This document shows positions 53,515-62,681 of a stretch of DNA of 64,000 nt, piece after piece (position 1 is the first letter of the stretch; each line of letters opens with the position of its first letter). Both the position numbers and the translations under genes were made by a program. The stretch is taken from NCBI RefSeq assembly GCF_000425785.1, contig NZ_KE384451.1:167873-231872 (forward strand), in the 5' to 3' direction. A model generated the notes under the pieces. The model worked only from the letters and a program-made list of their open reading frames with translations. It was not told the DNA's origin and made no database searches. Source of the stretch: Pseudomonas taiwanensis DSM 21245. GTDB lineage: Bacteria; Pseudomonadota; Gammaproteobacteria; Pseudomonadales; Pseudomonadaceae.

Positions 53515-53901
53515 ATGCGAGCCCTGATCGTTTTAGCCCTGGCGGCCAGCACCGTCGGTTGCACCCGCTGGTCCATGGACCATCATTTGAACAATGCCTA
53601 CCGTGCCTATGACCGTGGCGATTGCCAGCGGGTCATGCTCGAACTGTCGCAGGTTGACCGAACCAGCCGTGCCCGGCCGTTCATCCATCCCGAAGTGTCC
53701 CTGCTGCGCGGCCAGTGCCTGGAGCGCCAGAAGCTGTTCGTCGATGCGGCGCAGACCTACGAGTACCTGATCCAGCAGTATCCAGGCAACGAGTACGCCT
53801 ATCGCGCTAAGGCACGCCTGCAAACGCTGGAGAAGACCGGTCATTATCGGGTGGGAGACACGGCAGTGGCGAACCCGGTCAACACCACTCCTTGGCGTTA
53901 A
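53515..53901 (+). CDS. Small TPR-like lipoprotein
   Basis: A 128-aa protein with signal and lipobox (LALAASTVGCTRW, Cys16). The mature part has helix-pair repeats: HHLNNAYRAYDRGDCQRVMLELSQVD, VSLLRGQCLERQKLFVDAAQTYEYLIQQYPGNEYAYRAKARL, which reads like tetratricopeptide motifs. AAAGGAG precedes ATG 53515. Membrane-anchored protein-interaction role inferred. No partner gene adjacent. Confidence 0.8.
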   Translation: MRALIVLALAASTVGCTRWSMDHHLNNAYRAYDRGDCQRVMLELSQVDRTSRARPFIHPEVSLLRGQCLERQKLFVDAAQTYEYLIQQYPGNEYAYRAKARLQTLEKTGHYRVGDTAVANPVNTTPWR

Positions 53902-54025
53902 CACCAACGTGTCAACTAATTCACGGGATTTGCCGCGAGTGTTGAGCTAACCTGTTAATTGGATGTAACAACCACTGGCCAGTCTCTTGCATTCCTGGCA
54001 TCGGGTATGGACTGCAATAGCGATC

Positions 54026-54385
54026 ATGTACAACCAACGCCATATCGAACGCCATCAGCTGCCTTGTGTGCTCAAGGTCTACAACCGCTTCACCGAGCAG
54101 CAGATCGGCTTTCTGGGTAATGCCTCGGAAGATGGCTTGATGTTGATCAGCCAGCTGCCGGTGCTGGTCGGCCCGGATTTCGAGTTGCAGCTGCGCCTGC
54201 CACTGGCCGGTGGCGGCTTGCAGTTCATCAACGTGACAGCCAGTTGCCTGTGGTGCCGTGAGGACCAGACCCCCGGCCACTACGATTCTGGTTTCATGCT
54301 CTTGCAAGCCCCCCGCGAGTACGACGATTTCGTCCGTTCATTGCGAGACTATTTCAGTTTTAACCCTGCCAACGCTTCCGCCTGA
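54026..54385 (+). CDS. PilZ domain c-di-GMP-binding protein
   Basis: A 119-aa single-domain protein. Both halves of the c-di-GMP site are present: RHIER (RxxxR) near residue 5 and NASEDG (N/DxSxxG) near residue 35. A receptor for c-di-GMP that acts on an unknown partner; bifA in the same window degrades the signal. ATG 54026 gives the usual PilZ start; the in-frame start at 53987 is less likely. sbcB starts 46 bases after its stop. Confidence 0.88.
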   Translation: MYNQRHIERHQLPCVLKVYNRFTEQQIGFLGNASEDGLMLISQLPVLVGPDFELQLRLPLAGGGLQFINVTASCLWCREDQTPGHYDSGFMLLQAPREYDDFVRSLRDYFSFNPANASA

Positions 54386-54431
54386 AGCTCGGTCCGCTAG
54401 AATCGGGACGACCTCGATACAGGACGACCCC

Positions 54432-55868
54432 GTGAGCTCCAGCATTTTCTGGCACGACTACGAAACCACCGGCATCAACCCACGCTGCGACCGACCGCTG
54501 CAGGTTGCCGGTGTGCGCACCGACCTCGATCTGAATGAGATCGAAGCGCCTATCAACCTCTATTGCCGCCCCTCCGACGACATCCTGCCGCACCCGGCCG
54601 CGTGCCTGGTAACCGGTATCACGCCCGAACAGTTGGCGACCCAGGGCCTATGCGAAGCTGAATTCATGACCCGGGTTCACGAGCAGCTTGCGCGCCCGGG
54701 AACCTGTGGCGCGGGCTACAACACCTTGCGTTTCGATGACGAGGTCACGCGTTACAGCCTGTATCGCAACTTCTTCGACCCCTATGCCCGTGAGTGGCAG
54801 GGCGGTAACAGTCGTTGGGACCTGATCGACGTCGTGCGCACGGCTTACGCGCTACGCCCTGAGGGCATCGTCTGGCCCCAGCAGGAGGGCCGTACCAGCT
54901 TGCGCCTGGAGTTGCTCAGCCAGGCCAATGGCATTGTCCATGGGCATGCCCATGAAGCACTTTCCGACGTGCGGGCGACCATTGGGTTGGCCCGTCTGAT
55001 TCGCCAGAAACAACCTAAGTTGTATGACTGGTTGTTCAACCTTCGCAGTAAGCACAAAGTGCTGGAACAGATTCGCTTGTTGCAGCCGCTGGTGCACATA
55101 TCAGGACGTTTCTCGGCCGCGCGTCATTATCTGGGCGTGGTGTTGCCACTGGCCTGGCACCCGCGCAATCGCAATGCACTGATTGTGTGCGACCTGCATC
55201 AGGAAACCCTACCGTTATTAAGGGAAAGTGCCGAAGTCCTGCGAGCGCGCTTGTACACTCGGCATGAACATTTATCTGAGGGGCAACTACCGGTACCGCT
55301 GAAGTTGGTGCAAATCAACCGCTGCCCGGTAGTGGCTCCGCTATCGGTATTGCGCCCTGCAGATCAACAACGCCTTGGGCTGGACATGGCATTGTTGCAA
55401 TCGCGCGGTGAGGCCTTGGCCACGCAACAGTCGGTTTGGCAAGACAAGCTTGAACACATCTATGGCACGGAAGATTTCACCCCCAGCGAAGACCCTGAAC
55501 AGCAGTTGTATGACGGTTTCCTGGGAGAGCGTGACCGTCGTCTATGTGAACAAGTGCGTACCCTGGAACCAGCGCAATTAGGGCATGGCCACTGGATGTT
55601 CGATGACCCACGAATGCCTGAGTTGCTGTTCCGGTATCGTGCGCGAAACTTCCCCGAGACCTTGAACCCCCAGGAGCGTCAGCGCTGGTTCGCGTTCTGC
55701 CAGCAGCGTTTGAGCGACCCTTTGCACGGCGCCCCGAACACGCTGGCGGGCTTCGAGCAGGCCCGGCAGGGGGCTTGGGCCGATGCCGATGAAGCGGGGC
55801 GCATGGTGCTGGACGCCTGGCAGGCCCATGCCGGGCAATTACAGGCACGGTTCGAATTGCACCCGTGA
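54432..55868 (+). CDS. sbcB: Exodeoxyribonuclease I (SbcB)
   Basis: A 478-aa 3'-to-5' single-strand DNA exonuclease used in mismatch repair and recombination. The DEDDh set is visible: HDYETTGINP (Asp, Glu), GAGYNTLRFDDEVTRYSLYRN (Asp) and AHEALSDVRATIGLA (His, Asp). The SH3-like and C-terminal helical domains follow; length equals E. coli ExoI (475 aa). The GTG at 54432 with AGGA about eight bases ahead starts just before the exonuclease motif. Confidence 0.93.
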   Translation: MSSSIFWHDYETTGINPRCDRPLQVAGVRTDLDLNEIEAPINLYCRPSDDILPHPAACLVTGITPEQLATQGLCEAEFMTRVHEQLARPGTCGAGYNTLRFDDEVTRYSLYRNFFDPYAREWQGGNSRWDLIDVVRTAYALRPEGIVWPQQEGRTSLRLELLSQANGIVHGHAHEALSDVRATIGLARLIRQKQPKLYDWLFNLRSKHKVLEQIRLLQPLVHISGRFSAARHYLGVVLPLAWHPRNRNALIVCDLHQETLPLLRESAEVLRARLYTRHEHLSEGQLPVPLKLVQINRCPVVAPLSVLRPADQQRLGLDMALLQSRGEALATQQSVWQDKLEHIYGTEDFTPSEDPEQQLYDGFLGERDRRLCEQVRTLEPAQLGHGHWMFDDPRMPELLFRYRARNFPETLNPQERQRWFAFCQQRLSDPLHGAPNTLAGFEQARQGAWADADEAGRMVLDAWQAHAGQLQARFELHP

Positions 55869-55881
55869 ATGAGCCAACAAA

Positions 55882-55904
55882 AACGCCGGCATTAAGCCGG
55901 CGTT
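55882..55904. terminator. Bidirectional terminator between sbcB and mvaT
   Basis: AACGCCGGC-ATTAA-GCCGGCGTT, a perfect 9-bp stem with AAAA before and TT after, between convergent genes. Confidence 0.8.
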
Positions 55905-55938
55905 CGTGTTTGCAAAAGCGAGGAAACAGTGCGGACTA

Positions 55939-56316
55939 TCAGTCCAGCAGAGTCGCCCAGCCTTCAACCACATCACCACCCCACTTGGCTTTCCATTCTT
56001 TCAGGGTCTTGTGGTTACCGCCTTTGGTTTCGATCACTTCACCGTTGTGCGGGTTTTTGTATTGCTTGACTTTGCGTGCACGCTTGGTGGTAGTGGTTTT
56101 AGCCACGGCGCGCGGGCCTTTGCTCAGTTTCGACTCTGGGTCGAGCAGGGCGATCACGTCGCGCAGCGACTTGGAGTATTCACCCATCAGTGCGCGCAGT
56201 TTGCCTTCGAACTCCAGTTCTTGTTTCAGCTTGTCATCCTGCGACAGGTTGGCCAGGCGGGCCTGAAGTTCCTTGATGGCTTCTTCGGTAGCGCGGTACT
56301 CGTTGATCAGGGACAT
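55939..56316 (-). CDS. mvaT: MvaT/TurA family H-NS-like xenogeneic silencer
   Basis: A 125-aa nucleoid protein: N-terminal coiled-coil oligomerisation domain (MSLINEYRATEEAIKELQAR, KLKQELEFEGKLRALMGEY), linker, and the C-terminal DNA-binding domain RKVKQYKNPHNGEVIETKGG with HKTLKEWKAKWG. It binds AT-rich DNA and silences foreign genes, so the AT-rich island at 18-21.7 kb is a natural target. In P. putida this is called TurA. The upstream 270 bases (56317-56594) are AT-rich, which fits autoregulation. Confidence 0.95.
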   Translation of the reverse strand: MSLINEYRATEEAIKELQARLANLSQDDKLKQELEFEGKLRALMGEYSKSLRDVIALLDPESKLSKGPRAVAKTTTTKRARKVKQYKNPHNGEVIETKGGNHKTLKEWKAKWGGDVVEGWATLLD

Positions 56317-56594
56317 GGAGTGTTCCTTAGTGCGTGTTCAGAAATGTGTGTGCCAATAATAGACAGGCGATACTCTCAAGTAAACATATAAATAAGCAAT
56401 AAACTGTTAATTAGGTTGCGACAACATATTTCTTCGGTTAAGAAAAATTCACAAAACTCTCGATCCCGAGGTGGTAGTGCCAGGGACAGTGGCATAAGGC
56501 TGGCGCTGGCGGTGCGGGCGCACACGATCAATACTGCGTTTTTGCTGGTGTGCCGCTAGAATGAGCGCCTTTGCGAAGTTTTGGAGTCTTATTC

Positions 56595-57446
56595 ATGCGC
56601 ACCTATCGTCTGGTGATCGCCTGCCCCGACCGTGTAGGCATCGTGGCGAAAGTCAGTAATTTCCTGGCCTTGTACAACGGCTGGATCAACGAGGCCAGCC
56701 ACCACTCCGACGAGCAAAGTGGCTGGTTCTTCATGCGCCATGAAATCCGTGCCGAGTCGCTGCCGTTCGGTATCGAAGCCTTCCGCGAGGCGTTCGCGCC
56801 CATCGCCGAAGAGTTCTCCATGACCTGGCGCATCACCGACTCTGCGCAGAAGAAGCGCGTGGTGTTGATGGCCAGCCGCGAATCCCATTGCCTGGCCGAT
56901 CTGCTGCACCGCTGGCACACCGACGAGCTGGACTGTGAGATTCCTTGCGTGATTTCCAACCACAACGACCTGCGCAGCATGGTCGAGTGGCACGGGATCC
57001 CGTTCTTCCATGTGCCGGTGGACCCCAAGGACAAGGCCCCGGCCTTTGCCGAAGTGTCGCGCCTGGTTCAGGAGCATGCGGCCGACGTGGTGGTGCTGGC
57101 CCGCTACATGCAGATCCTGCCGCCGCAACTGTGCCAGGACTATGCTGAAAAAGTGATCAACATCCACCACAGCTTCCTGCCCTCGTTCGTTGGCGCCAAG
57201 CCTTACCACCAGGCTGCGCTGCGTGGCGTGAAGCTGATCGGCGCAACTTGCCATTACGTGACCGAAGAGCTCGATGCCGGCCCGATCATCGAACAGGACG
57301 TGGTCCGCGTGAGCCACGCCGACAGCATCGAAGATATGGTTCGCTTCGGCCGTGACGTCGAGAAGATGGTGTTGGCCCGTGGTCTGCGCTATCACTTGGA
57401 AGACCGTGTACTGGTCCACGGCAACAAAACGGTGGTCTTCGACTGA
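56595..57446 (+). CDS. purU: Formyltetrahydrofolate deformylase
   Basis: A 283-aa enzyme releasing formate from 10-formyl-THF to balance one-carbon and purine pools. An N-terminal ACT domain (RLVIACPDRVGIVAKVSNFLALYNG) is followed by the formyltransferase fold with VINIHHSFLPSFVGAKPYHQA (catalytic Asn-His) and LDAGPIIEQDVVRV (Asp). Length typical. ATG 56595 is the natural start. Neighbour of mvaT, as in other pseudomonads. Confidence 0.95.
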   Translation: MRTYRLVIACPDRVGIVAKVSNFLALYNGWINEASHHSDEQSGWFFMRHEIRAESLPFGIEAFREAFAPIAEEFSMTWRITDSAQKKRVVLMASRESHCLADLLHRWHTDELDCEIPCVISNHNDLRSMVEWHGIPFFHVPVDPKDKAPAFAEVSRLVQEHAADVVVLARYMQILPPQLCQDYAEKVINIHHSFLPSFVGAKPYHQAALRGVKLIGATCHYVTEELDAGPIIEQDVVRVSHADSIEDMVRFGRDVEKMVLARGLRYHLEDRVLVHGNKTVVFD

Positions 57447-57460
57447 TAGCGAGGTGGCCT

Positions 57461-57694
57461 GTGGCAGATCCGCGTGACAAGGCGGGTGCCTCGGCACCTG
57501 CGACCCTCGGCGAGGGCTGCCTGGCCCGCTTCGATCCCGAAGCGCTGAGCGACGACGACGGCACCGAGTTTTCCGGTGCCGCCGAACTCTGGCAGCAGCT
57601 CAATGCGCCTGACCCCGCCAGCGCGCCAGCAACGGACGCGCCAGCAGGCACACGAACACCGGCCCTCCGGCAAGCAGATAGAAGTAGTAAGTGA
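57461..57694 (+). CDS. Doubtful small ORF after purU
   Basis: GTG-started, 77-aa frame, rich in Ala, Asp and Pro (MADPRDKAGASAPATLGEGC) with no known domain. A GAGG lies about eight bases ahead. Its last 95 bases run antisense to the end of the membrane-protein gene that finishes at 57600. It could be a real small gene, or the remaining 5' part of a gene truncated when the next operon was joined. Low certainty. Confidence 0.3.
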   Translation: MADPRDKAGASAPATLGEGCLARFDPEALSDDDGTEFSGAAELWQQLNAPDPASAPATDAPAGTRTPALRQADRSSK

Positions 57695-58592
57695 CTGCCC
57701 GCCAGATCAGCACTGCCGCCGCTGCGGTCGAGCTGCCGACCAAGGGGGTCAGCAAGCTCGCCGACGTCAGTTCTGCGGCGCCTGCACCACCTGGCAGCAA
57801 GCTGAACTGACCGGCGCTCAGCGAAAGCATCTGCACCAGAAAGCTCGGTATCCACGAAAGCTCCACACCCAATCCCCGCAGTACCAGGAACAACACGCTG
57901 TAGCGTAGGCTCCAGTGCGCGCAGGTGAGGGTGAATACCAGCGCCAGCGTGCGTTTGGGCAGGCGCCAGGTTTGCGCCAGGGCATGGATGAAGTGCAGCA
58001 GCTTGCGAGCCCAGCGTTGTCGACGTTGCCGGGCAACGCCAAGGCGCCTTAGCAGCCGCCCGATGAACCGCATCACCCGGCGTCGGTAGCGTAGTAAACC
58101 AACCACCAGCGCCAGCGCCACGCACAGCAGCGACGCGCTGCCCAGCAGCATGCTTTCCTGGCTTTGCCCGAGGCTGTGAAACGCGGCATAGCCGGCGATA
58201 GCCAGCAGGGCACAGAAGAAAAACACCAAGTCGTTCAGTTGGTCCATGGCAAACACCGCCCCGCTGCGCGCTGGGCCGATGCGATCATGGGCCAGCAGCG
58301 CCATCAAGGTCAGCGGTCCGCCGCTACCCCCCGGGGTGGTGCAGATCGCGAACTCGGTGGCCATCACCACGCCCAGGCTACGTACCCGGCTAATCTTCTG
58401 CGCCTGCTGGCCGAGCAGCAGGCGCAGGCGAACGGCGTTGATGACCCAGCACAGCATGATCATCCCCAGCAGCGACATCATCAGTGTCGGTGCGAAGGCG
58501 CGTAGCCTGGGTAGCAGTTCGCTGCCGCCCAGCAGCGTCGGCACCAACACCGCCAAGAGCAAGGCCAGGACCAGCCAGCCCAGGCGGTTCAT
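57600..58592 (-). CDS. Lysylphosphatidylglycerol-synthase-TM / flippase-like membrane protein
   Basis: A 330-aa protein with about seven to eight helices, of the UPF0104/AglD/MprF-transmembrane family. Typical segments are WVINAVRLRLLLGQQ, EFAICTTPGGSGGPLTLMALL and SLSAGQFSLLPGGAGAAELTSASLL. Such proteins flip or handle lipid-linked groups; no aminoacyltransferase domain is present. It overlaps the DUF2334 gene by ATGA and ends a three-gene minus-strand operon with a glycosyltransferase, suggesting a glycolipid pathway. Confidence 0.82.
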   Translation of the reverse strand: MNRLGWLVLALLLAVLVPTLLGGSELLPRLRAFAPTLMMSLLGMIMLCWVINAVRLRLLLGQQAQKISRVRSLGVVMATEFAICTTPGGSGGPLTLMALLAHDRIGPARSGAVFAMDQLNDLVFFFCALLAIAGYAAFHSLGQSQESMLLGSASLLCVALALVVGLLRYRRRVMRFIGRLLRRLGVARQRRQRWARKLLHFIHALAQTWRLPKRTLALVFTLTCAHWSLRYSVLFLVLRGLGVELSWIPSFLVQMLSLSAGQFSLLPGGAGAAELTSASLLTPLVGSSTAAAAVLIWRAVTYYFYLLAGGPVFVCLLARPLLARWRGQAH

Positions 58593-59353
58593 GCGATCAC
58601 CTGGCGCTCCAGCCAGCTTGACTTGGTCAAGGGCTCGCGGCCTTCTGCCAGTAGGGTCTGGAGGGTGCGCAACCAGTACTGTCGTGAGTCGCGATGACGC
58701 ATGTCCACCGGGTGCAGCCCCAGGCGCAGTGTCTCTGCCTCGCGCCAACGTCGGCATTGCCAGTCACAGAGCAGCCGAGACAGTCCCCGACGCCAGGCAC
58801 TGCGGGCGCTCCATACCAAACCAGGGGCTGGGATGGCGGTGAACTCGGGCAGGCGGTACAGGTGCTGGGCTGTGCTGGTGTAGCGCAAGGGCAGATGGCG
58901 CAGCGCCTGTCGGGTGCCTTCGCTCATCAACCAGGCCGGTGCGACGAAGCCTGCTACCGGCCAGCCTTGCCGCTCGAATAGCGCCAGGCCGCTTTCCAGG
59001 CGTTGCAGGGCTTGCTGGCGGTCCAGCCGGTAGAATTCGCCTTCATGGGTCAAGACACGGCGCATGAAGTATTCGCCAGGGCTGCGTGGTGGCGGCTCGT
59101 CATCGGCATGGTAGAAGCCATGCAAGGCAAGTTCGTCTCCCCGCGCCAAACGGTGTTCGAGCATGCGGCAGAAGGTGGGCGAGCGTGACAGCAGGTTGCG
59201 GTGATGGAAGTCCGGCACCACCAACCAGGTCATCGGCACATTGCCCAGTTGGTCGACGGCCTCGACGAACGGCTGGTAGTCGGGCCAGGTTTCGGGCGCG
59301 ATGTCGTGCAGCACCAGCATCAGGCTGCGCGGCTTGCCGCTGTTTTCAACCAT
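58589..59353 (-). CDS. DUF2334 polysaccharide-deacetylase-like protein
   Basis: A 254-aa protein of the NodB-like superfamily: LMLVLHDIAPETWPDYQPFVEAVDQLG with the catalytic Asp, ELALHGFYHADDEPPP supplying the His-x3-His metal site, FVAPAWLMSEGTRQAL and LGLHPVDMRH. It probably removes N-acetyl groups from a sugar, likely in a lipid-linked glycan since GT4 and flippase-like genes flank it. Its start overlaps the glycosyltransferase end by eight bases. A GTG at 59359 is an alternative start. Confidence 0.84.
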   Translation of the reverse strand: MVENSGKPRSLMLVLHDIAPETWPDYQPFVEAVDQLGNVPMTWLVVPDFHHRNLLSRSPTFCRMLEHRLARGDELALHGFYHADDEPPPRSPGEYFMRRVLTHEGEFYRLDRQQALQRLESGLALFERQGWPVAGFVAPAWLMSEGTRQALRHLPLRYTSTAQHLYRLPEFTAIPAPGLVWSARSAWRRGLSRLLCDWQCRRWREAETLRLGLHPVDMRHRDSRQYWLRTLQTLLAEGREPLTKSSWLERQVIA

Positions 59354-60467
59354 GGGCACGTACCTGCGGTGTGTGGCCGAGCACGGCCTGATAGTGCCCC
59401 AGCAAGCCGCTTACCACGCTGTCCCACGAGTAGTGTTGCTCTGCCTGGCAACGGGCTTGGACGCCTAGGTCGTGAATGCCTTCTTCGAACACCTCACGCA
59501 CGGCGGTGGCCATGGCCTGGCCATCGTTGGGGCGGCACAGGCGCCCGCACCGGTCGTTGATGATCTCGCTGAACGCCCCGGCCCGCACCGCGACCACCGG
59601 GGTTGCGCTGGCCATCGCTTCGAGGATGACCAGGCCGAAGGTTTCCTGGTCGCCTGCGTGAACCAGCAGGTCGGCACTGGCCATCAGCCTGGCGACCTCA
59701 TCGGGTGGGCAGAATCGATCGATCACGGTGACGTTGGCTGGCACATTGGCTGGCATGTTCGAGCCAACCAGCAACAGGTGATACGGTCGGCCCAGGCGCT
59801 CTATGCAGTCAAGCAGAACGGGCAGGTTCTTTTCCCGCGAACCGCGACCTGCGTAGATCAGCAGGCGGCTGGTGTCGGGAATCCCCAGTCTGGCTTTCAG
59901 ATGCGGATCGCGGTGCCCAGGGTGGAAGGTCGACAGGTCGACGCCCAGAGGCTGCACATGAACTTGTTTAACCCCCAGGCGGCGCAGTTTGTCGGCCATG
60001 ACTTGGCTGGGAGCCAGCACCCGGTCGAAGTTGCCATACAGCTTGCTGACATAGGCTTCGACATTGGGGGTGAACCAGTTGCCCATCCGATTGCTGACCA
60101 GCAAGGGGAGATCGGAATGATAGAAACCGATCACCGGCACGTTGAGCTTGCGCCGCGCTTCCAGGGCTGCCCAGGCGGTCAGGTAGGGGTCGCCCACCTC
60201 GATCAGGTCGGGCTTGAGGCGGCGAAGCACGTTGCACCAAGGGGCCAGGCGCACCGGGAAGCGGTAGCCGTTGCCAAACGGCAGGGGAGGAGCGGGCACC
60301 TGATAGATGCCGTTGTCGTGGCTGGCGCTGGCGCCGGGGATCAAGAGACTGTGGCGCACGCCTGCAATGGCGTCGAGTCGATGGTGTTTGGCATCAAGAT
60401 AGGTACGTACGCCGCCGCTGGCCGGGGCGTAGAACATGGTGATGTCAGCAATGTGCACGATCAGCAT
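59346..60467 (-). CDS. GT4-family glycosyltransferase
   Basis: A 373-aa cytoplasmic glycosyltransferase: APASGGVRTYLDAKH near the N-terminus, VHVQPLGVDLSTFHPGHRD, LLIYAGRGSREKNLPVLLDC, and the donor-binding EX7E as ETFGLVILEAMASATPVVAVRAG. First gene of a three-gene operon with the DUF2334 deacetylase and flippase-like protein. The ATG at 60467 has GGAGGG almost touching it; a GTG at 60458 (MHIADITMFYAP) is nine bases from that site and may be the true start. Confidence 0.88.
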   Translation of the reverse strand: MLIVHIADITMFYAPASGGVRTYLDAKHHRLDAIAGVRHSLLIPGASASHDNGIYQVPAPPLPFGNGYRFPVRLAPWCNVLRRLKPDLIEVGDPYLTAWAALEARRKLNVPVIGFYHSDLPLLVSNRMGNWFTPNVEAYVSKLYGNFDRVLAPSQVMADKLRRLGVKQVHVQPLGVDLSTFHPGHRDPHLKARLGIPDTSRLLIYAGRGSREKNLPVLLDCIERLGRPYHLLLVGSNMPANVPANVTVIDRFCPPDEVARLMASADLLVHAGDQETFGLVILEAMASATPVVAVRAGAFSEIINDRCGRLCRPNDGQAMATAVREVFEEGIHDLGVQARCQAEQHYSWDSVVSGLLGHYQAVLGHTPQVRAHG

Positions 60468-60638
60468 CCCTCCGGGATCGTCTTCGGGTCTGTCATCCGG
60501 CTGCAACGGGCCGGCGATGACGCGCCTAAAGGTTGACCTTCCTGAAGAATAGTTTGTTCGATCGGGGTAGGGGGCTTGGCGGGATAGCTTCGAACGACAG
60601 GAGCAGGCAGGCGGACTGCCTGCTCCTGTGGCGTGCGG

Positions 60639-62513
60639 TCAGATGCGGAACGTGCCGACCAGATGCTTGAGGCGGCTCGCTTGCTGCTCCAGGTCAGAGC
60701 ATGCACGCAGGGTGGCCTGGAGGTTTTCGACGCCTTCCTGGTTGAGCATGTTGATTTCGTTGATGTCCATGTTGATCGAATCGACCACGGCAGTCTGTTC
60801 CTCGGTGGCGGTGGCCACCGACTGGTTCATGCCGTCGATCTCGCCGATGCGCACGGTCACGCTGTCCAGACGCTCGCCGGCCTGGTTGGCGATCTCCATG
60901 CTGTCCTGGCTGTGGCGCTGGCTTTGGCCCATGGTCTCCACCGATTCGCGGGCACCGATCTGCAGTTCCTCGATCATGGTCTGGACCTGCTGCGCCGATT
61001 CCTGCGTGCGGTGGGCCAGGTTGCGCACTTCATCGGCTACCACGGCAAAGCCTCGGCCAGCCTCGCCGGCGCGGGCAGCCTCGATCGCGGCGTTGAGTGC
61101 CAGCAGGTTGGTCTGCTGGGAGATACTGGTGATGACTTCGAGAATCTGGCCGATGTTGACGGTCTTGCTGTTGAGGGTCTCGATGTGCGCGCTGGAGCTG
61201 ACGATCAGGTCGGACAGGCGGTTCATCGCCTCGATGTTGCGCTCCACTACTTGCTGGCCTTCCTCGGCCAGCAGGCGAGCCGAGCTGGCGTGTTGCGAGG
61301 CTTGGGCCGCATTGCCAGCGATCTCCTGGGCGGCAGCACCCAGTTCGTTGATGGCGGCGGCGACGCTGTTGGTGCGGTTGGACTGTTCGTCGGAGTTGGC
61401 CATCGACGAGTTCGATGCGCTGATGACCCGAAGGGCTACTTCATTGACCTGCTCGGTGGCCGAGGACACTTCGCGGATCGAGCTGTGGATACGCTCGACG
61501 AAGCGGTTGAAGGCGGTACCCAGAATACCGAACTCGTCGTGGCTGTGGATTTTCAGCCGCTTGGTCAGGTCGCCTTCGCCTTCGGCGATGTCTTCCATCG
61601 CTCGGGTCATGGTGTGCAGCGGCTGCATGAGTGCGCGGATCAGCAGGCCGAGCAGACCGATGATGATCACCACGGCAACGACCGTGGCGATGACCGCCGA
61701 GGTGCGGAAAGTGCTCAGCATGGCGAAGGCTTTTTGCTTGTCCACCGACAGGCCGATGTACCAGTTGGCCGATGGCAGGCCTTTGATCGGCGTGAAGGTC
61801 AGCAAGCGCGCCTGACCGTCGGTATCGACTTCGGTCAGTTCACCGGACAGCTTGGGGGTCTTTTGCGGGAACAGGTCCGACAGCGACTTCATCACCAGCT
61901 CTTTGTCCGGGTGAACCAGGATCTTGCCTTGATCGTTGACCAGGAAGGCATAACCCATGCCGCCGAAGTTCAGCGAGTTGACGATCCGTACCAGGCCATC
62001 GAGGTCCAGGTCGCCGCCGACCACGCCGACGGAGCCGGAAACCTTGTTGATGATGCCGATGACCATCTTGTTGGTGGCCATGTCGATGTAAGGTTCGGTA
62101 AGCGTCACGCCGGAGGCGTTCATGCCGTCCTTATACCAAGGGCGGGTACGTGGATCGTAGCCATCGGGCATCTTGGTGTCGGGGCGGACACTGAAACCAC
62201 CATCGACCTTGCCCAGGTACACGGTCAGGAAGCTGGAGGTCAGGGCATTCTGGCCCATCAAGGTCTCAGCCTTGGCGGGTTCCTGGGCAATGTTCTGTGC
62301 CAGATTCTCCACCAGTTTTATGCGACCTTCGAACAGGTTGCGAATGTTGGTCGAAGTGGATTCGCCCATTTCAGCCAGATAATTCTCCAGATTTTCCCGG
62401 ATCGCATTACGCTGGAGGTAATCGTTGTAGAGGGTGAACAAACTGAAGGCGAGTATCACGATCAGTGAGGCTGCCAATAGGATCTTATGGCTGAAACGAA
62501 GGCTTTTGTTCAT
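60639..62513 (-). CDS. dCache methyl-accepting chemotaxis protein (PctC/McpG-like)
   Basis: A 624-aa transmembrane chemoreceptor: helix 1 (about 10-30), dCache sensor (about 35-275), helix 2 (about 280-305), HAMP, and signalling domain with the hairpin tip EITSISQQTNLLALNAAIEAARAGEAGRGFAVVADEVR. The sensor has YDPRTRPWYKDG, EPYIDM and GGDLDLD, matching the amino-acid/GABA motif of PctA/PctC receptors (Tyr, Arg, Trp, Tyr, Asp, Asp). From context the likely orthologue is P. putida McpG, a GABA receptor; the ligand is inferred. ATG 62513 starts at MNKSLRFSHKI. Confidence 0.9.
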   Translation of the reverse strand: MNKSLRFSHKILLAASLIVILAFSLFTLYNDYLQRNAIRENLENYLAEMGESTSTNIRNLFEGRIKLVENLAQNIAQEPAKAETLMGQNALTSSFLTVYLGKVDGGFSVRPDTKMPDGYDPRTRPWYKDGMNASGVTLTEPYIDMATNKMVIGIINKVSGSVGVVGGDLDLDGLVRIVNSLNFGGMGYAFLVNDQGKILVHPDKELVMKSLSDLFPQKTPKLSGELTEVDTDGQARLLTFTPIKGLPSANWYIGLSVDKQKAFAMLSTFRTSAVIATVVAVVIIIGLLGLLIRALMQPLHTMTRAMEDIAEGEGDLTKRLKIHSHDEFGILGTAFNRFVERIHSSIREVSSATEQVNEVALRVISASNSSMANSDEQSNRTNSVAAAINELGAAAQEIAGNAAQASQHASSARLLAEEGQQVVERNIEAMNRLSDLIVSSSAHIETLNSKTVNIGQILEVITSISQQTNLLALNAAIEAARAGEAGRGFAVVADEVRNLAHRTQESAQQVQTMIEELQIGARESVETMGQSQRHSQDSMEIANQAGERLDSVTVRIGEIDGMNQSVATATEEQTAVVDSINMDINEINMLNQEGVENLQATLRACSDLEQQASRLKHLVGTFRI

Positions 62514-62681
62514 GGCGTAATCGGTTCCGCTAAGGTTTTTATCGGGCGTTCGCACGAATACAGCAGTCAAACAGTGCAACATCCCGGAAAGTCCTTTTTC
62601 GGTTGTTCCTGCTTTGAAGGCGAATATCACATGGGTGTATCGGCCGATTCAGGGTGAAGCTTGAGTAGAGGAAGAGAGAAC

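Noticed and set aside
60633..62468. 611-codon open frame antisense to the chemoreceptor
   Set aside because: The chemoreceptor signalling domain is unmistakable on the other strand.
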